Below the pieces are notes generated by a model. The model was given only the letters and a program-made list of their open reading frames with translations. It did no database searches and was not told where the DNA came from. The position numbers and the translations under genes are program-made. A stretch of DNA of 48,018 nucleotides, taken from positions 1 through 48,018 of the forward strand of contig CAADGS010000050.1 in NCBI GenBank assembly GCA_900696615.1, written 5' to 3'. This DNA comes from an uncultured beta proteobacterium. GTDB lineage: Bacteria > Pseudomonadota > Gammaproteobacteria > Burkholderiales > Nitrosomonadaceae. Positions 1-7,920 of this stretch are shown here, in pieces; position 1 is the stretch's first letter, and every line of letters starts with the position of its first letter.

Positions 1-1947
1 GGTCAGGGCACGCTTGAGAGCCTGACCAGCGATCCGACCGCGGTTGTGACGAGCGAGAATCAAGCTCCAGAAATTGTAGTGCCGTTGGTCGATCAAGCAG
101 TTAAATTTGATACGGCTAACTGGAGTTACGATGCCGGTGCATCTTTTAGTGATGAAGATTCGTTAACTTTTGGCGCTACGCTTGCGGGTGGCGGAGCATT
201 GCCTATCTGGATTCAAATCAATGCAGCGACTGGCACCATATCGGGTGTACCGAGTTTTAACGATTATGGAACCTATGCGCTGAAAATAACTGCAACCGAT
301 AGTTATGGGCTTTCCGTCGACGATACCATGATACTCGCAGTTACTGCGTTTGAGGCAGGCCAGTTGCTAGTCAATACCAGTACAAATGACGTTTTTGCCG
401 GTACTGCGGCGAACGATACCGTATCTTATGCCTATGCGACTGCTCCTGTGGTGGTTTCCTTGGCACTGACGAGTTCACAAAATACGGGAGGAGCAGGGCT
501 CGATACTTTGACGAACATCGATAACTTGATTGGTGGTAATTTCAACGATAATTTGACGGGCAATTCACTCAATAACGCACTTGATGGCGGTATTGGCGCG
601 GACACCATGACAGGTGGATTGGGTGATGATAGTTATGTTGTTAATATTTCGGGCGATATTGTTACAGAAAAATTCAACGCAGGTATCGATACTGTTCATA
701 GCAGTGTGACGTATACCTTGACAAGCCAAGTCGAGAATCTCAACTTGATCGGTGTTGGCAACATCAATGGCACGGGCAATGGTCTCGCAAATGTGATCAT
801 CGGCAATATAGCAAATAATACATTGAATGGTAGTAGCGGCGCAGATAGCTTATTTGGCGGATTCGGTAATGACACGTATATTGTTGATCACGTGAACGAT
901 AGCGTTAACGAAGGGTTAAATGAAGGTGTTGATATAATTAGCAGTAAAGTTACTTATTTGCTGCCTGATAACGTTGAAAACCTTACATTGACAGGAACGG
1001 CTGCCATCAACGGTACGGGTAACGATCTGGTTAATATTTTGACTGGCAACTCAGCGGCAAATGTACTGGATGGCGGTATTGGAGCAGATACCCTGAAAGG
1101 TGGGGCGGGTAATGATACCTATGTTGTCGATAATGTCGGTGATATTGTTACCGAGAATGCCAATGCCGGTATTGATACGGTCAATAGTTATATCACCTAT
1201 ACACTGAAAAGCAATGTTGAGCATTTGGTGCTGTCGGGTACGGCAGCTATTAATGGAATCGGTAATGTTTTGGCTAACACGATAACGGGCAATGCAGCCG
1301 CCAATTTACTCAATGGAGCGACGGGCGCAGACACGCTGATTGGTGGATTGGGCGACGACATTTACACGATCGACAATGCGGGTGACCTGATTGTTGAAAA
1401 CTTCAATGAAGGTATCGATAGAGTCAACAGCAGTGCAAGTTATGTGCTGCCGGATAACGTGGAAAATATTACTTTGATAGGAAGCTCTGCCGTTCATGCC
1501 ACTGGTAATGGAATCGCAAATAATATTGTTGGAAATTCTGCGGCTAATCAATTAATTGGCGGTGGAGGGGACGATAAGCTTAATGGTTTAGGCGGAAACA
1601 ACATTTTAACGGGGGGTGCTGGAAAAGATTATTTTCAATTCACAACGGCAGATCATCTGACAGGCAGAATCGATACGATTACCGATTATAACGTAATAGA
1701 TGATACCCTTAAGATTGAGAATAGTGTATTTGCTGCATTTTCAACGATGGTTACGCCGGATAAAATACCTGCCGATCAGTTTGTAATCGGCACCCAAGCA
1801 TTGGATGGGAATGATTTCATTATTTATAATAACGTTACCGGGGCATTGTTGTATGACCCGGATGGTAACGGTGCTGACGCTGCAGTGCAGTTTGCTACGC
1901 TCAGCAGCGGGTTGGCGCTGAGTAATTGGGAGATTCACGCGATTTAG
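1..1947 (+). CDS. RTX-type calcium-binding repeat protein, 3' part (5' end outside window)
   Basis: The frame is open from base 1 and a GTG at 46 is only an internal codon, so this is the C-terminal part of a larger protein. Counting from 46, residues about 8-100 form a cadherin-like/He_PIG (putative Ig) domain ending in a TDSYGLSVDDT-like strand. Residues about 115-500 hold glycine- and aspartate-rich RTX nonapeptides (GGxGxDxxx) inside four 81-residue repeats. The last 110 residues, beginning at GGAGKDYFQF and including a DPDGNG loop, resemble the C-terminal secretion region of type I-secreted RTX proteins. By family knowledge it should be exported in one step and fold on extracellular calcium, probably as an adhesin or surface-layer component. 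There is no catalytic domain in the visible part and no secretion ATPase nearby. A hairpin terminator follows the stop. Confidence 0.85.
   Translation, partial: GQGTLESLTSDPTAVVTSENQAPEIVVPLVDQAVKFDTANWSYDAGASFSDEDSLTFGATLAGGGALPIWIQINAATGTISGVPSFNDYGTYALKITATDSYGLSVDDTMILAVTAFEAGQLLVNTSTNDVFAGTAANDTVSYAYATAPVVVSLALTSSQNTGGAGLDTLTNIDNLIGGNFNDNLTGNSLNNALDGGIGADTMTGGLGDDSYVVNISGDIVTEKFNAGIDTVHSSVTYTLTSQVENLNLIGVGNINGTGNGLANVIIGNIANNTLNGSSGADSLFGGFGNDTYIVDHVNDSVNEGLNEGVDIISSKVTYLLPDNVENLTLTGTAAINGTGNDLVNILTGNSAANVLDGGIGADTLKGGAGNDTYVVDNVGDIVTENANAGIDTVNSYITYTLKSNVEHLVLSGTAAINGIGNVLANTITGNAAANLLNGATGADTLIGGLGDDIYTIDNAGDLIVENFNEGIDRVNSSASYVLPDNVENITLIGSSAVHATGNGIANNIVGNSAANQLIGGGGDDKLNGLGGNNILTGGAGKDYFQFTTADHLTGRIDTITDYNVIDDTLKIENSVFAAFSTMVTPDKIPADQFVIGTQALDGNDFIIYNNVTGALLYDPDGNGADAAVQFATLSSGLALSNWEIHAI
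553..1524 (+). repeat. Four tandem 243-bp units (81 residues each) in the RTX protein
   Basis: Units begin at 553, 796, 1039 and 1282, each opening with an (L/I)xGN motif. Each contains a GADTxxGGxGxDxYxV calcium-binding core, a strand ending TYxL and a closing G-N motif. All four are exactly 81 residues with no insertions or deletions, while the DNA sequences have diverged. A fifth, degenerate unit starts at 1525. The constant length suggests selection on the structural period of a beta-solenoid. Confidence 0.85.
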
Positions 1948-1960
1948 CCGGAGGGAGGAT

Positions 1961-2001
1961 GCACCTGGGAACTGCCTGATTTGCAATTCTCAGGTGCTTT
2001 T
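1961..2001 (+). terminator. Rho-independent terminator of the RTX gene
   Basis: An 11-bp stem (1961-1971 with 1987-1997, one G-U pair) is followed directly by four T residues. It begins 14 bases after the stop codon, which fits an intrinsic terminator for the RTX gene. Confidence 0.6.
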
Positions 2002-2157
2002 AACCCGTTTTAAGCGCCTAATGGTTGATATTTGACGATTGGCTAAATGATTTCTTTGCTTACCTTATCATTGTCAGTAATGATATCGATTCGTTACAAA
2101 ATCCACGAAAAAATACAACGGCTGCTCAAAAATGACGTTATTTAATTCTTTTTAACA

Positions 2158-2200
2158 TTGCTGAATAGAACACTTATTTTCTAAGTGTTCTATTCAGCAA
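2158..2200. repeat. Perfect 19-bp inverted repeat with 5-base loop
   Basis: Bases 2158-2176 pair without mismatch with 2182-2200 around the loop TTTTC. Neither side is followed by a T run, so it is not a standard intrinsic terminator. It lies next to a possible transposase remnant and could be two fused insertion-sequence ends or a structured RNA element. I cannot decide between these. Confidence 0.6.
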
Positions 2201-2234
2201 CAAAACTATTCGTCATATCGTCTTCACTTAAATA

Positions 2235-2426
2235 TTGCTCTATCTCGTTCATATCTCGAGTAATGCCGCCGGTTGTGCCAAAATCATTCCTCTCGATCAG
2301 AGCCGTCACGTTGATAGTTACTGCGACCATAATCAATGGATTTATAAGGTTGCCGAGAACGTGCTTGAAAGAAATCACTACGCTGCTTTTATAGCGGCTC
2401 ACAAATTTTTAATTCAAAAAATGTAA
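2235..2426 (+). pseudogene. Possible decayed IS5-type transposase C-terminal fragment
   Basis: A 63-codon frame carries a stretch resembling the end of IS5-family DDE transposases: an I-I-P motif, then an R, a D-H pair, a Y-K pair, E-N-V, L-E-R-N and an alanine-rich IAAHKFLI end. The usual Lys/Arg-rich segment between E-N and the tail appears deleted, and nothing upstream in this frame supplies the catalytic D/D residues. The similarity is judged by eye and is weak. The stretch 1948-2540 otherwise holds only the terminator, the 19-bp hairpin and the upstream region of the PTS genes. Confidence 0.25.
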
Positions 2427-2502
2427 TGAAAATGTGTTCCGGTTCATCCATTACGCTATTAAATCGAAATATTTCTGTGTTTATCCACGATAACATCAAG
2501 AT

Positions 2503-2527
2503 ATTTTAGCAATGTCAATGCTAAAAT
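2503..2527. promoter_or_regulatory. 9-bp inverted repeat upstream of the PTS genes
   Basis: ATTTTAGCA at 2503-2511 is perfectly repeated in inverse at 2519-2527 with a 7-base spacer, ending 31 bases before the EIIA start. No T run follows. The size suits an operator for a dimeric regulator or a leader hairpin, but no regulator can be named. Confidence 0.4.
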
Positions 2528-2558
2528 CCTTTAAAACGAAGTGCAGGAAAAAAACAAG

Positions 2559-2945
2559 ATGATAGGAATTTTAGTGCTTACACATGAAGATCTGGGGGAA
2601 CATTTAATCAGTTGCGCATCCCACGTGGTTGGAATGAATCCGCCACAGCTTGCTTATTTGAGTGTATTGCGTGACGATGACCCCGATGTTGTGTTAGCGC
2701 ATGCACGTACACTGATTGCACAATTGGATAGTGGAGATGGGGTGCTGATACTCAGCGACATATTTGGTGCAACACCCTGTAATGTTGCCAGCCGGCTGGT
2801 GCAACCGGATAAGGTTGCATGCATTGCAGGCGTTAATTTGCCGATGTTGGTGCGGGTACTGACATATCGTGATGAACCCCTGCCGGTTGTCATCGAGAAG
2901 GGGTTAAGCGGCGGCCAAGGTGGTGTTGTGCAGATTGATAATTAA
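2559..2945 (+). CDS. PTS EIIA component, mannose (EIIA-Man) family
   Basis: A cytoplasmic phosphocarrier of 128 residues that accepts phosphate from HPr. The predicted phosphorylated residue is His9 in LTHEDLGE, followed by the family's ILSDIFGATPCNVASRL segment around residues 70-85. An upstream in-frame GTG exists at 2541, but ATG 2559 has an AGGAA ribosome site at the right distance and puts the hydrophobic first strand at the N-terminus, as is normal for the family. It is 12 bases upstream of HPr and probably co-transcribed with HPr and EI. No EIIB or EIIC partner is seen, so a regulatory rather than sugar-transport role is inferred, as in other PTS-incomplete proteobacteria. Confidence 0.85.
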   Translation: MIGILVLTHEDLGEHLISCASHVVGMNPPQLAYLSVLRDDDPDVVLAHARTLIAQLDSGDGVLILSDIFGATPCNVASRLVQPDKVACIAGVNLPMLVRVLTYRDEPLPVVIEKGLSGGQGGVVQIDN

Positions 2946-2957
2946 TGCGGAATTGAC

Positions 2958-3227
2958 ATGCAAACGAGAGAAGTGGAAATTGTCAACAAATTGGGTTTGC
3001 ACGCGCGTGCGTCGGCAAAATTTACGAAACTGGCCAGTCAGTATAAATGCGAAGTTTGGGCGACACGCAATAACCGTCGTGTCAATGCAAAAAGTATCAT
3101 GGGTGTAATGATGCTGGCGGCCAATAAAGGTTCGCGCATACAGATCGAAACAATCGGCGATGACGAAGTTGAAGCGATGGCGTCATTGGTTGCGTTGGTT
3201 GAAGATTATTTTGGTGAAGGTGAATGA
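2958..3227 (+). CDS. ptsH: Phosphocarrier protein HPr
   Basis: At 89 residues this is the normal HPr length. His15 lies in the GLHARAS motif, the site phosphorylated by EI. Ser46 lies in NAKSIMGVMML, the site used by HPr kinase/phosphorylase in organisms that have that enzyme. Both residues are present, so control by HPr kinase is possible, although no hprK is in the window. The stop overlaps the start of ptsI by 4 bases (ATGA), indicating translational coupling. It would pass phosphate from EI to the EIIA-Man protein encoded just upstream. Confidence 0.95.
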   Translation: MQTREVEIVNKLGLHARASAKFTKLASQYKCEVWATRNNRRVNAKSIMGVMMLAANKGSRIQIETIGDDEVEAMASLVALVEDYFGEGE

Positions 3228-4951
3228 GTTTTATCCTGCACGGTATTGGCGTATCTGAGGGTATTGCGATTGGGCATGCGCACCTGGTAGCGCCTGCTGC
3301 ACTCGAGGTCATGCATTATCTCATACCGAAGCACCAGGTTAATAGGGAAATTACCCGGCTCGATCACGCATTTGCGGCGGTGCGTAAAGAGTTCGAAGCA
3401 TTACAGAAATCAGTGAACGACGGCCATGCACGTGCTGAGTTTAGCGCATTCCTGGAATTGCACTTGATGATTCTGGATGATCCCACATTAACCGAAGCGA
3501 CTCGCAATATGATCGCGCAAACGTATTGCAACGCAGAATGGGCGCTGAAACAGCAAATGCATGAATTGCTGCTTCAATTTGAAGAAATTGAGGATGCGTA
3601 CTTGCGTGAGCGTAAAGCCGATGTCGTGCAAGTGGTCGAACGTGTGCTCAAGGCCATGTTGGGACATCCGGGTTATTCGCCGACAGCGTCCAAACATACC
3701 GGCGATAGTATTTTGGTTGCGCATGACTTAAGTCCCGCCGATGTGATGCAATACAAACAGCATCAATTCATTGCCTTCCTAACAGATTTGGGCAGTCAGA
3801 CTTCGCATACCGCGATCATTGCCCGTAGTCTCAATATTCCTTCCATTGTGGCATTACATCATGCGCATCAGCTGATTGTGGAAGATGACTGTCTGATTGT
3901 CGATGGAAATCAGGGTATTATCATTGTCAACCCGGATAAATACGTACTGGACGAATACCGGTTGCGTCAAGGCCAACTAGAGCTAGAAAAAAGAAAATTA
4001 AAACGGCTCAAAAGCGTCGCAGCGGTGACATTGGACGGCACACCTATCGATTTGTACGCCAATATTGAATTGCCGCAAGATATTGAACAGGTTATCGAGA
4101 GCGGCGCCACGGGTATTGGCCTGTTTCGCAGCGAATTCTTGTTCTTGAATCGCGATGATTTACCAAGCGAAGATGAGCAATTTGAAGCTTATCGAACCGT
4201 GGCCGTCAAAATGCATAAACAACCTGTGGTTATTCGCACATTTGATTTAGGGGCGGATAAAAGCCTGAGAGGCAGTACTCATTTTGCTACGAACCCGGCG
4301 CTGGGTTTACGCGCAATCCGTTTCAGTCTGGCTGAGCCTAAAATGTTTCACACGCAACTACGTGCTATTTTGCGGGCATCCAAACATGGCGATGTGCGTA
4401 TTTTGATACCGATGCTATCCCATACTGCGGAAATAGACCAGACACTGAACCTTATTGAACACGCCAAGCAAACTCTCCGCGAGGATAAGTTGCGATTTGA
4501 TGAGCATATCAAAGTGGGCGGTATGATTGAAATACCCGCCGCCGCATTGAGTTTGGATCTGATTATGCGAAAATTGGATTTCTTGTCCATTGGTACGAAT
4601 GATTTGATTCAATATACCCTGGCGGTGGATCGCATCGACGATGCGGTTGCTCATCTATATGATCCATTGCATCCAGCGATCATTTGGCTGGTTTCGCATG
4701 TCATACAAAGTGCCAACCGTGCTAAAGTACCCGTTTCGGTTTGCGGTGAAATGGCCGGGGATAAACAATTTACTAGGCTCCTGCTGGGATTTGGCTTGCA
4801 ACAATTTTCTATGTATCCAGCGCAGCTGCTGGCCGTAAAGAATCAGATATTAAAAAGCCATTTGCCGGATATTTTTCCACTGGTACAGAAAATCATCAAA
4901 GCGGATCAACCGGAAAAAATGGCCGCGTTGCTAACGAAATTGAATGACTAG
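3224..4951 (+). CDS. ptsI: PTS enzyme I (PEP-protein phosphotransferase)
   Basis: The cytoplasmic enzyme that moves phosphate from phosphoenolpyruvate to HPr, 575 residues and full length. The N-terminal domain carries the phosphorylated His195 in GSQTSHTAIIARS. The C-terminal TIM barrel has the PEP-binding signatures GLFRSEFLF, GADKSLRG, SIGTNDLIQYT and the catalytic cysteine at residue 507 in SVCGEMAGD. The start overlaps ptsH by 4 bases. With EIIA-Man and HPr it makes a short phosphorelay without a transport permease, which in such genomes is thought to link PEP/pyruvate status to regulation. Confidence 0.95.
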   Translation: MSFILHGIGVSEGIAIGHAHLVAPAALEVMHYLIPKHQVNREITRLDHAFAAVRKEFEALQKSVNDGHARAEFSAFLELHLMILDDPTLTEATRNMIAQTYCNAEWALKQQMHELLLQFEEIEDAYLRERKADVVQVVERVLKAMLGHPGYSPTASKHTGDSILVAHDLSPADVMQYKQHQFIAFLTDLGSQTSHTAIIARSLNIPSIVALHHAHQLIVEDDCLIVDGNQGIIIVNPDKYVLDEYRLRQGQLELEKRKLKRLKSVAAVTLDGTPIDLYANIELPQDIEQVIESGATGIGLFRSEFLFLNRDDLPSEDEQFEAYRTVAVKMHKQPVVIRTFDLGADKSLRGSTHFATNPALGLRAIRFSLAEPKMFHTQLRAILRASKHGDVRILIPMLSHTAEIDQTLNLIEHAKQTLREDKLRFDEHIKVGGMIEIPAAALSLDLIMRKLDFLSIGTNDLIQYTLAVDRIDDAVAHLYDPLHPAIIWLVSHVIQSANRAKVPVSVCGEMAGDKQFTRLLLGFGLQQFSMYPAQLLAVKNQILKSHLPDIFPLVQKIIKADQPEKMAALLTKLND

Positions 4952-5091
4952 TGCGTGTTCGTTCTTTGACGCTATAATGATCAGGATTCTTCAGAACAAT
5001 TGTCATTTGTTTTGGAATTTCAGTAAGAAGTAACAGTTATTCAAATCCTTAATAGATTATTCAGTCGTTTCTTTGGATTTTCCTTAAATAC

Positions 5092-6219
5092 ATGCAAGAC
5101 TCAAACTCAGTAGGCGTGGTGACGCCTCAGTATGTGCAGATTGACAAGCCCTTGCAATTGAAAAGCGGCATTGTGATCGGTACTTATCATTTGGTATACG
5201 AAACTTATGGTCAACTCAATGCGGCACGCTCCAATGCCGTCTTGATTTGTCACGCGTTATCGGGGAATCATCATGTGGCCGGCGTGTATAGCGGCAAAGA
5301 GAAGAGTACCGGCTGGTGGGACAATATGGTGGGTCCGGGGAAACCCATTGATACCAATCGTTTTTTTGTAATAGGCGTGAATAACTTAGGCGGTTGTCAC
5401 GGTTCAACAGGGCCGGCGAGTATCGATACGAGAACTGGCAAACATTACGGCGCAAATTTTCCTGTGGTTACTGTGGAAGACTGGGTGGAAACGCAAGCCC
5501 AGCTGGCAGAGCATTTGGGTATTGATCAGTTTGCAGCCGTGGTAGGCGGTAGCCTGGGGGGTATGCAAGCCTTGCAATGGACGCTGGATTATCCGGAAAA
5601 AGTGCGTCATGCGCTGGTAATTGCTGCAGCAGCCAATTTAACGGCACAAAATATCGCATTTAATGATGTGGCGCGCCAGGCAATCATGACCGATCAGGAT
5701 TTTTATGGTGGAAATTATTATGCTTACGATACTTTGCCTAGGCGTGGCTTGCGATTGGCGCGTATGCTGGGTCATATCACCTATCTCTCCGATGATTCGA
5801 TGGCGGCAAAGTTTGGACGCAGCCTGCGTAAAGGCGAATTATCATTCGGCTTTGACGTAGAATTTGAAATCGAATCTTATTTGCGTTATCAGGGTGATAA
5901 ATTTGCCGATTTGTTTGATGCCAACACTTATTTGTTGATGACAAAGGCGCTGGATTATTTCAATCCAGCAGGCCCCTATAATGGAGATTTAAGCGCAGCT
6001 TTCCGGGTTGCCAAAGCCAATTTCCTGATCATATCGTTTACGTCGGATGGGCGCTTTTCGCCTGAGCGTTCCCGTGAAATCGTCAAGGCGTTACTAGATA
6101 ATAAGATTAATGTTAGTTATGCGGAGATTACCGCCAGTCACGGCCATGATTCTTTTTTAATGGAGAATCTGTATTACCATCAGTTGGTACGGGCCTATAT
6201 GGATAACATTTCTATTTAA
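5092..6219 (+). CDS. metX: Homoserine O-acyltransferase MetX
   Basis: The first committed step of methionine synthesis: acylation of L-homoserine. The alpha/beta-hydrolase fold carries nucleophile Ser154 in [12 protein letters not shown], an oxyanion/acyl site around [11 protein letters not shown], Asp319 in TSDGRF and His352 in ASHGHDSF. The length of 375 is normal. Betaproteobacterial MetX proteins may use acetyl-CoA or succinyl-CoA; I cannot tell which by eye. The gene lies 140 bases after ptsI. A TATAAT at 4973-4978 could be the -10 box of its own promoter, but the -35 region is weak. It is followed after 24 bases by metW, the usual pairing. No clear ribosome site precedes the ATG. Confidence 0.93.
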   Translation: MQDSNSVGVVTPQYVQIDKPLQLKSGIVIGTYHLVYETYGQLNAARSNAVLICHALSGNHHVAGVYSGKEKSTGWWDNMVGPGKPIDTNRFFVIGVNNLGGCHGSTGPASIDTRTGKHYGANFPVVTVEDWVETQAQLAEHLGIDQFAAVVGGSLGGMQALQWTLDYPEKVRHALVIAAAANLTAQNIAFNDVARQAIMTDQDFYGGNYYAYDTLPRRGLRLARMLGHITYLSDDSMAAKFGRSLRKGELSFGFDVEFEIESYLRYQGDKFADLFDANTYLLMTKALDYFNPAGPYNGDLSAAFRVAKANFLIISFTSDGRFSPERSREIVKALLDNKINVSYAEITASHGHDSFLMENLYYHQLVRAYMDNISI

Positions 6220-6243
6220 TAAGCAACTGGAATTACTGTAATC

Positions 6244-6861
6244 ATGAATACCTCAACAGTGCCGTCAACTATTGCATTACGTCCTGATTTTGCAGCCATT
6301 GCAGAATGGATAAAGCCCGGTGCAAAAATTCTGGATTTAGGTTGCGGTGATGGTTCATTATTGCGATATTTGCGCGATACCCGCAATGTTTTTGGTTATG
6401 GCGTGGAAATCGATGACGATAATTTACTCAGTTGTTTCGGTAATGGTATCAACGTTATCCAGAACGATTTGGAAACAGGGCTATCGAGTTTTGAATCGGA
6501 TTCGTTTGATTACGTTATTTTGTCCCAAACCCTTCAGGCAATGCGGCATACCGAAGGTATTATCAAGGAAATGCTGCGAGTTGGCAGAGAAGGAATTGTT
6601 TCATTTCCCAATTTTGGTTACTGGAAAAACCGTATGCAGGTGATTTCCGGTCATATGCCTGTTTCGGAAACGCTACCGTACCATTGGTACGATACCCCGA
6701 ATATTCATCTTTGCACGTTAAGTGATTTTGAAGCATTGTGCCGTCAATGCAATGCGCGCATTCTTGAACGCAGGGTGATGAGCGATCATAACCGTCCGGT
6801 TAATTTTCTGCCGAATTTGATGGGTATGCTGGCTTTTTATCGGTTTGAACGGCGGATGTAA
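6244..6861 (+). CDS. metW: Methionine biosynthesis protein MetW
   Basis: A class I methyltransferase-fold protein of 205 residues with the SAM-binding-type motif ILDLGCGDGSLLRYL near residues 30-45 and an acidic strand-2 end (YGVEIDDDN). MetW is regularly encoded next to MetX and is reported to be needed for, or to stimulate, homoserine acylation; its own enzymatic activity is not settled. The gene follows metX by 24 bases on the same strand and is surely in its transcript. The 243 bases after it contain no convincing terminator. Confidence 0.93.
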   Translation: MNTSTVPSTIALRPDFAAIAEWIKPGAKILDLGCGDGSLLRYLRDTRNVFGYGVEIDDDNLLSCFGNGINVIQNDLETGLSSFESDSFDYVILSQTLQAMRHTEGIIKEMLRVGREGIVSFPNFGYWKNRMQVISGHMPVSETLPYHWYDTPNIHLCTLSDFEALCRQCNARILERRVMSDHNRPVNFLPNLMGMLAFYRFERRM

Positions 6862-7104
6862 AGATTTGAGACAAAAGATTTTAGAACATACGTTCTGTTG
6901 GTTGTTGAGATAAACAATCGATGGCGGGGCAGTTTCCTCGATGCAGAACTTAAAACCTTTAAATCTGGTATCTTTCAGTTAAGGTCAGTTATACTTTATT
7001 TGGTATTTTCTTTTAGCAAGTCAAATGGTCACCATATACTTGCTGAGCACGAACCTCTTTAAATTGCACGATAATATGCGAATCGAATATTCTTTATTGA
7101 AAAG

Positions 7105-7653
7105 ATGGATAAAAAAACTAGTATGGATTTTTTTCTAAAAATTCTATCGATATTGGCGGTTGTTCTCTTATCTGCGTGCACGATGTCGCCTACGCGACAA
7201 GAGCTGCTCGAACAGAATATTATCTATAGCCGCCATAGCGATAAAAATTATTTGGAAATTGCCGCTTGTATCAGAAGCGATGCAGGATTTCATTTACCTA
7301 AGGATAATCGCAATACCTGGCGTGACATCAATACTTTTTTTATCTACCACGAATCGGTAACAGTGCATGGTTACCCACAGATGCACAACGAAGCCGAAAA
7401 GACTTACTATATTACCGAAATTCATGACTCCAAGTTTTTTGGGAGCACCAAGCAACCGATTACTCATGGCAATGGAGATTGGATTATGATTATCAAAGAT
7501 ACGAGCAGTGGTCAGAATATTCAATCCACTATCGAAATCCGCAGCAATAAAAATCTATTGAGTGATTATCCTCCTGATACTTATACACCGGATCCGAATG
7601 CATCGTTATCCCAGCGCTTATACAAGGTTGAGCAAATCGATCATTGTTTCTGA
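7105..7653 (+). CDS. Hypothetical lipoprotein
   Basis: 182 residues, not recognised. A signal peptide with hydrophobic core (FLKILSILAVVLL) ends in a lipobox LLSAC, so Cys25 should be lipidated. The mature part is polar, with aromatic strands (FFIYHESVTVHGY, TYYITEIHDSKFFG, DWIMIIKD) and paired cysteines at mature positions near the start and the very end (IAACIRS and DHCF). The pattern suggests a small beta-rich domain, perhaps with a disulfide. ATG at 7123 is an alternative start that still leaves a complete signal. It stands alone between metW and the guanidine promoter. Its role is unknown. Confidence 0.7.
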   Translation: MDKKTSMDFFLKILSILAVVLLSACTMSPTRQELLEQNIIYSRHSDKNYLEIAACIRSDAGFHLPKDNRNTWRDINTFFIYHESVTVHGYPQMHNEAEKTYYITEIHDSKFFGSTKQPITHGNGDWIMIIKDTSSGQNIQSTIEIRSNKNLLSDYPPDTYTPDPNASLSQRLYKVEQIDHCF

Positions 7654-7666
7654 ATCGATAACCTAT

Positions 7667-7695
7667 TTGCTTTTTCAAAAAAATAAACTTAGAAT
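7667..7695 (+). promoter_or_regulatory. Probable sigma-70 promoter of the guanidine operon
   Basis: TTGCTT (7667-7672) and TAGAAT (7690-7695) are separated by 17 bases. Transcription would start near 7702, leaving a leader of about 220 bases that contains the riboswitch. Confidence 0.45.
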
Positions 7696-7757
7696 GCCCC
7701 CATTGCTCGCATTGCGAATGCTTATCAAGCAATCGCTAAGTAGAGCAGCATCACGAT

Positions 7758-7857
7758 GAGAAACTAGGGTTCCGGTCTAAAGTAAAACGGCGTCAGGTCC
7801 AAGAGTTTCCGGTCTCGAAATAACGAGACTCCACGGAGGGAAAAAAGCCCGGGAGGT
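7758..7857 (+). promoter_or_regulatory. Guanidine-I (ykkC) riboswitch
   Basis: The leader carries the conserved ykkC blocks in order: CTAGGGTTCCG at 7764-7774, a GGTCC-AAGAG segment at 7796-7805, a 6-bp hairpin (7812-7817 with 7824-7829), ACGGAGGG at 7833-7840 and GCCCGGGAGG at 7847-7856. This class binds free guanidinium and turns on guanidine export or degradation genes. A hairpin at 7864-7869/7880-7885 and a T run near 7900 may belong to the expression platform. The ATG of the permease is at 7921. Conserved blocks were matched by eye, not by covariance search. Confidence 0.9.
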
Positions 7858-7920
7858 TAAGGTGTAATGTACTGAGGTTCATTACAATTCCGGTAAATCC
7901 TTTTTGTATGGAGACTTGTT

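Noticed and set aside
553..1524. Periodic repeats that might suggest a CRISPR array
   Set aside because: The period is 243 bases, the frame is open throughout and the repeats encode RTX calcium-binding motifs.
2190..2402. Minus-strand 70-codon frame starting at the 19-bp hairpin
   Set aside because: It has no recognisable domain and lies opposite the possible transposase fragment; it is probably chance.
4952..5091. SAM or other methionine riboswitch before metX
   Set aside because: Only 140 bases are present and no conserved aptamer blocks or strong paired elements are visible.
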